Shown one piece after another: positions 10,809 through 19,545 of a stretch of 64,000 nt of DNA. How positions within the stretch are numbered: the first letter of the stretch is position 1; every line of letters begins with the position of its first letter. The notes below the pieces were generated by a model. The model made no database searches and was not told the origin of the DNA. It worked only from the letters and a program-made list of their open reading frames with translations. The position numbers and the translations under genes are program-made. The stretch is from Nannocystis sp. (GTDB lineage: Bacteria > Myxococcota_A > Polyangia > Nannocystales > Nannocystaceae). The DNA lies in the NCBI RefSeq assembly GCF_016714285.1, contig NZ_JADJNN010000006.1:1-64000 (forward strand), in the 5' to 3' direction.

Positions 10809-11848
10809 TCAGGCCTTGACCGCGCACACCCCGATCGCGTCGCTGTCCGGCGGGGTGTTCGGGTCCATCGGGTCGAACCACTGCACGCACTCCGTCCCCG
10901 GCGGGCACATCGTGTCCTGCTTCACGAAGTCGCAGAACGGCGAGCAACAGCCCGTGGAGCCCTTCATGCACTCGCTCGAAGCGCTCGTGGTGTTGAGGCA
11001 AACGAGGCCCTTGTCGCAGCCATTTACGAACTCGCACGGGTCCCCGGCCTTGCCCCCGGCACCCGAAGCGTCGAGGACGCAGAGGAAATTGTTGCCGTTG
11101 GGAATGCACAGGTCGGTGCCAGCGCAGTCCTGAAGCAGCGGGTCGCAAGTCGGCAGGCACAGGTTCAGCACCCCGTCGTTGGCGATCGCGCAGGCGAAGC
11201 CGTCGTCGCACACGGGCGCGTCGGGGCTGCCCGTGCACAGCGCGACGCAAATACCCTCATTCTTGTCATTGACGTTCCAGCACATCGCCCCGGCCTCGCA
11301 GTCGTCCATCCCGCTGACGCCGCCGCCCTCCGTCGTGCACAGGTCGCCGGGCACCTTGTCGCCCGTGACCTCGACGCACTTCGTCGCGTTCCAGGTCCCG
11401 CCTCCGTTATCCCCCATGCCGTGCACTTCTTGCCGGGCCCGCAATCCTGGGCAAACACGTCACACTCGATCTCAGGGTCCGGGCCGCCGTCGGGGGCCGC
11501 GTAGATGAACCCTCCGGCCTCATCGCTCGCCGTGCACTCGTCGCCGCAGCTGCTCGCGCCGCTCGTGCCCGTGACCGCGCCGCTCGTCGGAGCCCCGCCG
11601 GTCGAGCCACCGCCAGTCGTCACCCCGCCCGTCGAGACCTCGCCCGTGCTGTCCCCCTCGCTCGCGCCGCTGCTGCCACCACTGGCCTCCCCCGGCTTCC
11701 CCGGGCCGCACCCGACCAGCAGCGCCACGCACAGCCCCCACGCCGCCGCCGCGACCGGAGCGGCCACCTCGATCAACGCAGCGCCGCAGAACGGACAACA
11801 CGCGTCCGCCCGGCGCACGTGACGATGACAGCGAGTACACGGCTTCAT
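10809..11848 (-). CDS. Zinc-ribbon / Cys-rich secreted protein, paralogue of the 5572 gene (one frameshift)
   Basis: It starts MKPCTRCHRHVRRADACCPFCG, nearly identical to the 5572 product. A hydrophobic span with LLVGCGPG (lipobox-like), a Gly/Ser/Thr linker and a Cys-rich domain follow. The domain has TWNATKC, CWNVNDKNEGIC, CVALCTGSPDAPVCDDGFAC and a distal part ending WFDPMDPNTPPDSDAIGVC that its paralogue lacks. A break in the five-C run at 11411-11415 shifts KKCTAWG out of frame; a 1-nt insertion (or 2-nt deletion) there restores CTAW..DNGGGTWNATKC, matching the paralogue. Unlike the 5572 copy it has no radical SAM gene beside it. Function unknown; an extracellular Cys-rich domain anchored by its N-terminus is the inference. 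Confidence 0.7.
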
Positions 11849-11915
11849 GACCGTTCATGCTATCAGCCCGCGCCCGGCAGGAACACCACCAGGCGAGCGG
11901 CCGCGGCGCCCGGCC

Positions 11916-12938
11916 TCACTGCGCCAGCGCGGCGAGCCAGGCCGCGAGCACGCGCCGCTCGTCGTCGACCACGCGCCGCAGATCGGCGAACGCCGCCGAG
12001 TCCCCCGCGAGCTGCGGCAACCGGGCCAACCGCTCGCTACACGCCGCCCGCAGCCTGAGATCGGCACCACTCCCGACCCGCGCCCGCAGTGCCTGCAGCG
12101 CCGATGGATCGACGGCCCCGTCCGCGTCACCGCCGTCGCCCGCCGCGAGCATGACCTCGCCGTGGCCAGGCAGCTCGAGCGAGCAGGCCCGCGCCGGGTT
12201 GTCCGCCTCGGTGAAGCCGTAGTTGAGCAGCAGGCGGGCGTTGCTGATCTCGCCGTAGCTGTGGTGCAGCTCGGCGCCCGCGGCCAGCGGACGCACCGCT
12301 CGCAGCACGAAGTCGCCGCGCGCGTCGAGCTGCCAGCCCGTGTTCGGCTGCGGGGCGTGGTTGAGCAGGTCGGCGAGGGGCACCAGCGCCTCGCCGTGCA
12401 GCTCGCCGAGGAAGAAGCAGCGCGAGCCGACCTGCGCCCGCGCGTGAAACCAGCGCGGCGCGTCGAGGCTGCCCATGCCCGGCACCTTCGCCCGCAACCA
12501 CGCGAACTCCTCGACGATCTGCGCGTGCCGCTCGCCCATCCGCAGGGCCAGCGAGGTGCTGCACAGCGCCTCCGCCTCCGCCGGATCGTAGTACAGCGGC
12601 AGCCCCGGCAGCCGCGCCGGCAGGCTGTCGCGATAGGCCTCGCGCATCGGATCGTCGCGGGCCACCAGCAGCGCCGCGAGCAAGATCTGGTCGTGCGAGG
12701 GCCCGCGCCATTCGGCGGCGATCGTGCGCCCGAAGGCCGTGTCCGCGGCGCACTCCGGCGTCAACAGACAGGCCCGCGGCAGCGCCAGCAGCAGCTCGCC
12801 CTCGGCGATCGGCGCCGTCGCGAACACTCCGCGACCGGCCCGCGCCGGTCCGACCCGCAGCGAGCCCACGCGCCCGCCCGCGGCCACGATCCAGGCGATC
12901 AGCCGCGCGACAGCCGGGTCCTGCGCGACGGCCTGCAC
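11916..12938 (-). CDS. SET-domain protein lysine methyltransferase (Rubisco-LSMT/SETD-like)
   Basis: Predicted SAM-dependent protein lysine methyltransferase of the split-SET type otherwise typical of eukaryotic SETD3/SETD6 and plant Rubisco LSMT. Visible SET motifs are GRGVFATAPIAEGELLLALP near the N-terminus, ADLLNHAPQPNT (the NHxxxPN box) and ELHHSYGEISNARLLLNYGF (catalytic Tyr and pseudoknot). The long insert between strands (YRDSLPARLPGLPLYYDPAE) is also characteristic. The C-terminal 90 residues are helical, like the LSMT substrate-binding domain. At 340 residues it is slightly short for the family. It is transcribed towards 10809-11848 but is separated from it by about 70 bp; the target protein is unknown. 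Confidence 0.8.
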   Translation of the reverse strand: MQAVAQDPAVARLIAWIVAAGGRVGSLRVGPARAGRGVFATAPIAEGELLLALPRACLLTPECAADTAFGRTIAAEWRGPSHDQILLAALLVARDDPMREAYRDSLPARLPGLPLYYDPAEAEALCSTSLALRMGERHAQIVEEFAWLRAKVPGMGSLDAPRWFHARAQVGSRCFFLGELHGEALVPLADLLNHAPQPNTGWQLDARGDFVLRAVRPLAAGAELHHSYGEISNARLLLNYGFTEADNPARACSLELPGHGEVMLAAGDGGDADGAVDPSALQALRARVGSGADLRLRAACSERLARLPQLAGDSAAFADLRRVVDDERRVLAAWLAALAQ

Positions 12939-12982
12939 CGCGGGGATGGTAACACCACGGCCGCGCCCCGACCCGCCTGCGG

Positions 12983-14251
12983 CTACTCCGCCGGCTCCGG
13001 GTGCGGCTCACGAAAGTCGGCCAGCTGCAGGTCGCCGATCTCGAGCCGCGTGTTGAAGATCGAGTAGATGAGGAACGCCGCCAGGGTCGGCTGATTCTTG
13101 ATCCACGCCGGCTCGTAGCGCGGCGGCGCGATCGCCCCGGCCCGGAAGTAGGCGTCGAGGTCGAGCACATCGCCGAGCGCCATCCGCCCGGCGAACAGGT
13201 CGCGAATATACTCGGGCCGGCTCTGGTGAATCGCCTTCAAGAAGAATGTGTGCACGCTGATCAGCCCCTGCAGGTAGACCACGTCCTTGGTGAACACCAG
13301 CCGCCCGCGCACGTCGCCGCCGCGAAACACCCGCGCCGACGAGTAGTAGCTCTCCTCATGGGTCTGGCCCGCCTCGAGGAAGAAGCGAAACAGATCGATG
13401 AAGTCGGCCCCGTCGAGGCCCATCTGGATCGCCTTCACCCGCAGCGCCAGACGCCGCAGCCGCGGCAGGTCCATCGCGTTGGTGATGAGCTCCGCGAAGG
13501 TCGCCATGCCCTCCTGCGTCGCCGTGGTCCTCGGCGCCCCGAGGCCCATGCTCTTGAGCACCGGCTGCTCGCGCCCGTTGATCGACGTGAGGCTGTGCAC
13601 GAACACCTCGTGCTCCGCCAGCTGGGCGATGTCCTGCACCGAGAAGCAGGTCGCCCCGCGGATCCGCACCCGCGTGGCCCCGGCCGCCGCCTTCGAGGTC
13701 ATCTCGGGGTCGATCTCCACCGCGATCGGGTGGTCGGTGAACACCGGTAGCACGCGCTCGAGCAGCCGCTCCGCGACGTACTCCGGGCGCAGGCAGACCT
13801 CCTCCGGCGCGTCGCCGACCCGACGAAAGTCATCGGTGAGCGACAGGAACTGTTCGGCCGCCTGCAGGTTCGTCACCGCGTTCGGGCCGATTCGATCGCC
13901 CGGCGCGCCGTAGAGCTCGATCGATCGCTGCGTGAACTCCGGCGTCCCGACCCGCTCGACCATCCGCGCCGCGGTCACATAACTGCGGGCCGTGCGGTAC
14001 ATGTAGCGCCCGATCGGCTCGTCCAGGTCACACGCCGCCATCACCGCGAGCAGCTCGTCCGTGTTGTCGTCGAGGCGCAGCCGCGGCCGCGGCGGATCCG
14101 GCAGCCGCGGGTTGGCGCTGCGCCAGTGCTTGAGGAACTCGTCCAGCAGCCGCGCTGGCCAGGCGAGGATGCTCAGCACCTTCAGGTCCTTGGCGGCGGC
14201 GACCAGGCGGCTGTCGGCGGCCGTGATCCGCTGGAGCGTCTCCGGGTCCAT
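12983..14251 (-). CDS. QEGLA-motif protein (DUF1704), tyrosine-carboxypeptidase-like metalloprotein
   Basis: The protein has the family's two defining boxes: LAEHEVFVHSLTS (HExxxH metal site) and, further on, TATQEGMATFAE (the QEG/QEGLA motif). It continues with MGLDGADFIDLFRFFLEAG and a C-terminal region ending in FLIYSIFNTRLEIGDL. Bacterial members were named after flavohemoglobin-linked loci; related eukaryotic proteins are tubulin tyrosine carboxypeptidases (MATCAP). A metallopeptidase role is therefore plausible, with unknown substrate. ATG 14251 (MDPETLQRI) is the first start consistent with the family N-terminus; the frame is open further upstream but with non-coding composition. Confidence 0.8.
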   Translation of the reverse strand: MDPETLQRITAADSRLVAAAKDLKVLSILAWPARLLDEFLKHWRSANPRLPDPPRPRLRLDDNTDELLAVMAACDLDEPIGRYMYRTARSYVTAARMVERVGTPEFTQRSIELYGAPGDRIGPNAVTNLQAAEQFLSLTDDFRRVGDAPEEVCLRPEYVAERLLERVLPVFTDHPIAVEIDPEMTSKAAAGATRVRIRGATCFSVQDIAQLAEHEVFVHSLTSINGREQPVLKSMGLGAPRTTATQEGMATFAELITNAMDLPRLRRLALRVKAIQMGLDGADFIDLFRFFLEAGQTHEESYYSSARVFRGGDVRGRLVFTKDVVYLQGLISVHTFFLKAIHQSRPEYIRDLFAGRMALGDVLDLDAYFRAGAIAPPRYEPAWIKNQPTLAAFLIYSIFNTRLEIGDLQLADFREPHPEPAE

Positions 14252-14492
14252 GGCCGTGCATCTTACGCGCGTCGGCGCAGGCGGTGAAATCTCCACGGCG
14301 CCGCGCCGCGAGTCCACGCCAGCGCGCAGATCGATGGCCGCAGCGCCCACGCAGAAAGCCCGGCTCCGCACGCGCTCACACGCCGCCTCGCAGCCCGCCC
14401 AGCGCCTCGCAAGACCCACGCAGCACGGACGCCTGTCCGCACGTCGCGCCGGTTGGCAGCGCGGCGACGCTGCCGTATTGTCTCGCCTGCTC

Positions 14493-15029
14493 ATGGCCTT
14501 CAAGGTTGGCGAGGACATCGACGCGTGGTGCACCAAGTGTCGCACCGATACCCTTCACGTCGTCGTCGCGCTCAAGCCCGGCGCGCCCACGCCGAAGCGC
14601 GTCGAGTGCAAGGAGTGCCACGGCCAGCACATGTATCACGCGCCGAAGATCAACCCGGTGAAGCCCGCCGCCGCCGCGCCCGCGGTGCACAACCGGACCG
14701 CCGCCGCCCGCACGCCGCCGAAGCTCGCCCCGCCGCGGGCCGCCGCCAAGGCCCCCGGCGCCGCCAAGGCCCCGCGCGCCGCCAAGTCCAGCACCGCCGC
14801 ACCGACCTCGCTCGGCGCCCGCGAGTGGGTCCGCCGCATGGACGAGTTCGCGTTGGACCACGACCGCATCATCCGCGCCTACTCGATGCGCGAGACCTTC
14901 GCCCTCGGCGAGCCGATCGACCACCCCAAGTTCGGCAAGGGCGTGGTCCTCGAGATCCTCGACGCCAAGAAGGTCGCGATCCTGTTCGAGGACGGCCGCA
15001 AGGTCCTGGCGATGGCCGCCACCGGCTGA
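14493..15029 (+). CDS. Small zinc-ribbon protein with basic Ala/Pro linker
   Basis: Function unknown. The N-terminus holds two CxxC pairs (CTKC about residue 13, CKEC about residue 42) typical of a zinc ribbon. A low-complexity Ala/Pro/Lys linker (about residues 55-108) follows, then a compact C-terminal domain containing FALGEPIDHPKFGKGVVLEI and KVAILFEDGRKVLAM. That last segment looks like a Tudor/SH3-like barrel as seen in CarD or UvrD C-termini (HPKFGKGVV). A nucleic-acid or RNA-polymerase partner is a reasonable guess but unproven. It is monocistronic; the divergent QEGLA gene starts about 240 bp away. Confidence 0.7.
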   Translation: MAFKVGEDIDAWCTKCRTDTLHVVVALKPGAPTPKRVECKECHGQHMYHAPKINPVKPAAAAPAVHNRTAAARTPPKLAPPRAAAKAPGAAKAPRAAKSSTAAPTSLGAREWVRRMDEFALDHDRIIRAYSMRETFALGEPIDHPKFGKGVVLEILDAKKVAILFEDGRKVLAMAATG

Positions 15030-15208
15030 CATCCGGCTGGCCTTCGGCTGCGCCCTCGCCTGCGCCCCCAGAGCGCCGACAGCGGCGCGCGAGCGAGGTT
15101 CCCGGGCAATCCTCACTTCGTCGATAGCGCCGCGAATTCGCGGCCTGTCGGGCAAAGTCGCGGCGGCCGCGGAACCATCGCGAGGCCGGCCTGTCTGCTG
15201 CCCTCGCC

Positions 15209-17059
15209 ATGTCCAAGCCCGCCCCGCTCCCCGCCCCTCGCTCCCCCCGTCGCCTGCTAGCGATCGCCTTGACGCGAACCGGCGCGCTCGTCGGTGCCAC
15301 GCTCGTCGCGTGCAGCCCCACGCCCGACCCCTACTTCGTCGACCCGGACCAGGCGATCGAGGAGAACCGCTTCCTGCGGGTGATGCACAGCCCCGATCCG
15401 CTGCCCGAGGAGGAGGAGCCCCCCCCGGACGACCAGGAGAACACCGACGAGATCGCGGGCACTGGCCAGCGCCACCGCGGCGAGGAGGGCAAGATGGGCA
15501 GGCCCACCTCGAAGTCCAAGTCGGGCCTCTACGCCATGCGTGGCCCGAGGGACGCCATCCCGGCCGTGACCGCGCCCGGCGAGTGCCTCGGCTGCGAGGA
15601 CCCCGGCCGCGACAGCTACTCGCGGCCCGATGACAACCCGTGGACCCGCGCGCTCGCCGAGCCGCTCTCGACCTTCTCGATCGACGTCGACACCGCCAGC
15701 TACAGCAACGTGCGTCGCTTCCTCCGCGGCCGCTCGCTGCCGCCGACCGCCGCGGTGCGCAGCGAGGAGCTGATCAATTACTTCGACTACGACTACGCGC
15801 AGCCCGGCGACGGCCGCCCGCTCGCCGTCCACGCCGAGGTCGCCCCCTGCCCGTGGAACCCCACCCACAAGCTCGTGCACGTCGGCCTCCAGGGCAAGCT
15901 CGTCACCTCCAGCGAGATCGGGCCGCGCAACCTGGTGTTCCTGGTCGACGTCTCGGGCTCGATGGAGAGCGAGGACAAGCTCCCGCTGCTGCGCGCCGGC
16001 CTCAAGCTGCTGGTCGCCGACCTCAAGCCGCACGACCGCATCTCGATGGTCGCCTACGCGGGCGCCTCCGGGCTGGTGCTGCCGCCCACCTCCGGCGCCA
16101 ACAAGCTCCAGATCCTGCGCGCGATCGACGAGCTCTCGGCCGGCGGCTCGACCAACGGCGGCGCCGGCATCGCCCTCGCCTACGCCCAGGCCCGCAAGCA
16201 CTTCATCCAGTCCGGGGTCAACCGCGTCGTGCTCGCCTCCGACGGCGACTTCAACGTCGGCGTCACCGACCACGACGAGCTCGTCCGCCTGGTCGAACAA
16301 CAGCGCGCCAGCGGCGTGTACCTCAGCGTCCTCGGCTTCGGCCGCGGCAACCTCAACGACCACACCATGGAGCAGCTCGCCGACAAGGGGAACGGCAACT
16401 ACGCCTACATCGACTCGGAGCGCGAGGCCGAGAAGGTCCTCGTCACCGAAGCCGCCGGCACCCTCGTCACCGTCGCCCGCGACGTCAAGCTGCAGGTCGA
16501 GTGGAACCCCGCCGCCGTCGCCGCCTACCGCCTCATCGGCTACGAGAACCGCCGCCTCGCCGCCCAGGACTTCAAGGACGACCGCAAGGACGCCGGGGAG
16601 CTCGGCGCCGGCCACGACGTCACCGGCATCTACGAGGTCGTCCCCGCCGGCACCCCCGCGCCCGGCGGCGGCGTCGACCCGCTCAAGTACCAGCTGCCGG
16701 CCGCCTCCGCGAAGCCAGGCGCCGAGCTGATGACCGTGAAGGTGCGCTACAAGCCCGAGGGCGCCGACGCCAGCAGCGAGCTTCAGCTCGCGGTCAGGGA
16801 CACGAGCCAGCACGCCGGCCGCGGCTCGGACGCGCTGCGCTTCGCCGCCGCCGTCGCGGCCTTCGGCGAGCGCCTGCGCGACCCCCACGGCAAGGACGGC
16901 ATGAGCTTCGCCGACATCGCCACGCTGGCGCAGTCGGTCCAGCTCCCGGACCCCCGCGGCGACCGCAAGGAGTTCATCCGCCTCGTACGCGAGGCCCAGA
17001 AGCTCGTCGGCGACGCGCCGATCGTCGTCGCCCGCCTCCAGGACGACGAGCTCGGCTAG
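15209..17059 (+). CDS. YfbK-type von Willebrand factor A lipoprotein
   Basis: Secreted lipoprotein (lipobox LVACS, Cys about residue 35) of the YfbK/DUF3520 VWA group. After an acidic Pro/Glu region comes the YfbK signature TFSIDVDTASYSNVRRFL and EELINYFDYDY. The VWA domain contains the MIDAS motif FLVDVSGSMES and later SAGGSTNGGAGIALAY and VVLASDGDFNVG. The C-terminal part (RDVKLQVEWNPAAVAAYRLIGYENR, GAGHDVTGIYEV) matches the family's usual end. VWA domains with an intact MIDAS bind a divalent metal and protein ligands. It is monocistronic and followed by a degenerate copy of its last codons and a hairpin terminator. Confidence 0.88.
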   Translation: MSKPAPLPAPRSPRRLLAIALTRTGALVGATLVACSPTPDPYFVDPDQAIEENRFLRVMHSPDPLPEEEEPPPDDQENTDEIAGTGQRHRGEEGKMGRPTSKSKSGLYAMRGPRDAIPAVTAPGECLGCEDPGRDSYSRPDDNPWTRALAEPLSTFSIDVDTASYSNVRRFLRGRSLPPTAAVRSEELINYFDYDYAQPGDGRPLAVHAEVAPCPWNPTHKLVHVGLQGKLVTSSEIGPRNLVFLVDVSGSMESEDKLPLLRAGLKLLVADLKPHDRISMVAYAGASGLVLPPTSGANKLQILRAIDELSAGGSTNGGAGIALAYAQARKHFIQSGVNRVVLASDGDFNVGVTDHDELVRLVEQQRASGVYLSVLGFGRGNLNDHTMEQLADKGNGNYAYIDSEREAEKVLVTEAAGTLVTVARDVKLQVEWNPAAVAAYRLIGYENRRLAAQDFKDDRKDAGELGAGHDVTGIYEVVPAGTPAPGGGVDPLKYQLPAASAKPGAELMTVKVRYKPEGADASSELQLAVRDTSQHAGRGSDALRFAAAVAAFGERLRDPHGKDGMSFADIATLAQSVQLPDPRGDRKEFIRLVREAQKLVGDAPIVVARLQDDELG

Positions 17060-17112
17060 CCAACGCCGATCGTCGTCGCCCGCCGCGAGGACCACGAGCT
17101 CGGCGAGCCAAC
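17012..17112 (+). repeat. Tandem duplication of the VWA gene's 3' end
   Basis: The last roughly 50 bp of the VWA gene (gatcgtcgtcgcccgcc through gagctcggctagccaac) are repeated right after the stop codon at 17063-17112 with about six changes. The copy would encode the same PIVVAR-x3-DEL-like end. It looks like an old slippage duplication that now lies in the 3' untranslated region. Confidence 0.85.
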
Positions 17113-17119
17113 CAACGAC

Positions 17120-17152
17120 AAGGGGAGCGCAGGCCGTCGCCGCGCTCCCCTT
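17120..17152. terminator. Bidirectional hairpin terminator
   Basis: A perfect 11-bp stem, AAGGGGAGCGC, pairs with GCGCTCCCCTT across an 11-nt loop. It sits between the convergent VWA and EF-hand genes, with A and T at the outer ends, so it can work in both directions. Confidence 0.75.
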
Positions 17153-17173
17153 CGTGTCGATCCGACACTCTCT

Positions 17174-17980
17174 CTACAGGTGCGCCTCGCCGCGCTGCTC
17201 GCCGCCCGGGCCCCGGTCGCCACGCTCGCCGCGCTCGCCATGCCGCTTGGCCTTGAACGCGGTCAACTCGGCGCTGCTCAGCTTGCCGTCCTTGTCGGTG
17301 TCGACCTCGGCGAACTTGCCCGCGAGCTTCGGGTGCTCAGCCACCTCGGCGGCCGACAGCGAGCCGTCCTTGTCGGCGTCGAACTTGTCCAGCATGTGCG
17401 CGGCCCGCTCGGCCGGGTCCTTGCCGTGCCACGCGCCCTTGCCCTCGCCCTTGCCCGGAGGCCCCTTCATCGCCTGCAGCTCGGCGCTGCTCAGCTTGCC
17501 GTCCTTGTCGGCGTCGAGCTCGGCGAAGTGCTCGGCGAGGCGCGGGTGATCGCCGACCTCCTCCCTGGCGATCGCGCCGTCCTTGTTGGCGTCGAACTTG
17601 CTCAGCATGTGCGCGGCCCGCTCGGCCGGGTCCTTCGGCCCGTGCTTGCCGTGCTCGCCCCCAGGCCCGCCATGGTGGCGCCCGCCGCCGTGGCGGCCCT
17701 TCATCGCCTGCAGCTCGTCGCGGCTCAGCTTGCCGTCCTTGTCGGCGTCGAGCTCGGCGAACTTGTCGGCGATGCGGTGATCCTTCGCCTCGGCCTGCGA
17801 GATGAAGCCGTCGTTGTCCGCGTCGAGCCGCGCGAGCCCGCGGTGCCCGTGGTGGCCCTCGTCGTCGGTCTTGGCCGCGACCGCCTCGTCGTTCGGCTCG
17901 GCGTTGTCGGTGTCCTCACGGTCGCAAGCGGCGAAGCACAGGGCCAGCGGGAGGAGGAAGAACTTGATGTTGCGCGTCAT
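17174..17980 (-). CDS. Lipoprotein with six EF-hand calcium-binding loops
   Basis: Secreted calcium-binding lipoprotein. The signal peptide ends LCFAACDRE (lipobox Cys near residue 19). Six canonical EF loops follow, in three pairs: DADNDGFISQAE, DADKDGKLSRDE, DANKDGAIAREE, DADKDGKLSSAE, DADKDGSLSAAE and DTDKDGKLSSAE. All keep the acidic positions 1, 3, 5 and 12. His/Gly-rich linkers (HGGGRHHGGPGGEHGKHG) might add weak metal binding. The repeated DPAERAAHML-KFDA phrase shows internal duplication of a two-EF module. The start at 17980 has an AAGGGA ribosome site. Role unknown; possibly calcium buffering at the cell surface. Confidence 0.88.
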   Translation of the reverse strand: MTRNIKFFLLPLALCFAACDREDTDNAEPNDEAVAAKTDDEGHHGHRGLARLDADNDGFISQAEAKDHRIADKFAELDADKDGKLSRDELQAMKGRHGGGRHHGGPGGEHGKHGPKDPAERAAHMLSKFDANKDGAIAREEVGDHPRLAEHFAELDADKDGKLSSAELQAMKGPPGKGEGKGAWHGKDPAERAAHMLDKFDADKDGSLSAAEVAEHPKLAGKFAEVDTDKDGKLSSAELTAFKAKRHGERGERGDRGPGGEQRGEAHL

Positions 17981-18148
17981 GGCGGGTTCCCTTCGTTCGG
18001 GGTTATCGACCCCGGCTACGGCTCTGTTATTCCGCATCCCAGCAGCCCACGCCCCCCGCTTTACGGGCACTTTACAGCCGCTTGCACGCGCTTCACAGGC
18101 CCGCTTGCGGTCCACTCGCCGCGCAGGCGCATGAGCATGGGTCCGCGA

Positions 18149-19174
18149 TCACGCCGCCGAGGCCGCGTAGCGCTCGACCTCGGCGATCAGCGCGAGCTTG
18201 CGGTCGTGGACCAGGAACGAGGCCTGGAAGCTGTTCTTCGCCAGGGCGACCACCTCGGCGCGGGTCAGCCCCAGCGCCTGCGCCGCGGCGACGTAGTTGT
18301 CAGCGACGTAGCCGCCGAAGTACGCCGGGTCGTCGCTGTTGACCGTGACCATCAGCCCGCGGTCGATCATCCGCTTGAGGTTGTGCTGCGCCATCTCGGG
18401 GAACACGCGCAGCTTCACGTTCGACAGCGGACACACGGTCAACGGGATCTGCTCGCGCACCAGCCGCTCGACCAGCTCCTCGTCCTCGAAGCAGCGCACC
18501 CCGTGGTCGATGCGCTGGGCCCCGAGCAGGTCGAGCGCCTCGCGGATGTACGACGCCGGCCCCTCCTCGCCGGCGTGGGCGACCACCCGGAAGTTCTCCT
18601 CGCGCGCCTCATCGAACACGCTCTGGAACTTGCTCGGCGGGTTGCCGGCCTCCGAGCTGTCGAGCCCGACCCCGCAGATCCACGGCCGAAACGGCACCGC
18701 GAGGCGCAGCGACTCGAGCGCCGATGACGGGCTCAGATGCCGCAGGAAGCACAAGATCATCCGCGAGCTGATCCCCAGCCGGCTCTCGGCGTCCACGCAG
18801 GCCCCACGGATGCCCGTGATCACCGTCTCGAAGGGCACGTCGCGGCGCGTGTGCGTCTGCGGGTCGAAGAACAGCTCCACGTGGCGCACGTTGTCCTCTG
18901 CCGCCCGCTTGAAGTAGCTAAAGGTCAGGTCGTAGAAGTCCTGGACGTGCTGCAGCACGTCCGCGCCGCGGTAGTAGATATCGAGGAAGGACTGCAGGTT
19001 GTGGAAGTCGTAGGCCTGCCGCAGATCGTCGACGTTGTCCCAGGGCAGCGCGATGCCGTTGCGCCGCGCCAGCGTGAACATCAGCTCCGGCTCGAGCGCC
19101 CCCTCGATGTGCACGTGCAGCTCGGCCTTCGGGATGCCGCGGATGAATGCCTCGAGGGACGGATCGTGGATCAT
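18149..19174 (-). CDS. Adenine deaminase (adenosine deaminase-like, ADE type)
   Basis: Zn/Fe amidohydrolase converting adenine to hypoxanthine in purine salvage. It has the metal ligands ELHVHIEG (His20, His22), HAGEEGP, RIDHGVR and NSDDPAYFGG. Features separating microbial adenine deaminases from adenosine deaminases are present: ALPWDNVDDLRQAYDFHNLQ, FFDPQTHTRRD, VGLDSSEAGNPPSKFQ and the absence of ADA-type insertions. The length of 341 residues is normal. ATG 19174 fits the family start (x-P-KAELHVHIEG). It is monocistronic, with a repeat-rich upstream region. Substrate preference is assigned by motif likeness and could be confirmed enzymatically. Confidence 0.88.
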   Translation of the reverse strand: MIHDPSLEAFIRGIPKAELHVHIEGALEPELMFTLARRNGIALPWDNVDDLRQAYDFHNLQSFLDIYYRGADVLQHVQDFYDLTFSYFKRAAEDNVRHVELFFDPQTHTRRDVPFETVITGIRGACVDAESRLGISSRMILCFLRHLSPSSALESLRLAVPFRPWICGVGLDSSEAGNPPSKFQSVFDEAREENFRVVAHAGEEGPASYIREALDLLGAQRIDHGVRCFEDEELVERLVREQIPLTVCPLSNVKLRVFPEMAQHNLKRMIDRGLMVTVNSDDPAYFGGYVADNYVAAAQALGLTRAEVVALAKNSFQASFLVHDRKLALIAEVERYAASAA

Positions 19175-19545
19175 CGTGCGCTAGCGTCGCTCCAGTCGCG
19201 GCGAGGACGCAAGCCCGAAGCAGCGCCCACGCGCACGCGCGCCCAAACCCCGCCGGCGCGGCCCTTACAGCGAGCCCTCGCGTCCGCACGAAACCGCACG
19301 AGCCGCGCCGGGGCATTCCACCGCGGGGCCGCCCAGGGCCGCCCAGAGGCCATACGGAGCCATGCGGAGCCATGCGGGCCCACGCGAGCCCGCCCCGGTC
19401 CACGCGAGCCCGCCCCGGTCCAAGCCCGCCCGGTCCACGCGAGCCCGGATGGCCCGGTGTGGCCACGCGTGCGAGGCTCCGCACGCGTCCCGGACCGCGA
19501 GCCAGCGATGACATCGCCGATGATCAGCGTTTCCCCGCGGCCAGG
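19175..19545. repeat. Divergent intergenic region with short tandem repeats
   Basis: 370 bp between the adenine deaminase and VanW genes with no coding pattern. It contains clustered short repeats: cggagccatg copies around 19356-19375, and a 20-bp unit (cacgcgagcccgccccggtc) twice in tandem at 19381-19420, with degenerate further copies to about 19449. Promoters for both neighbours must lie here, but no clear sigma-70 boxes are seen. Confidence 0.6.

Noticed and set aside
11847..13067. Plus-strand 406-codon frame
   Set aside because: Mirror of the SET-domain gene; Arg/Gln/His-rich with no recognisable fold.
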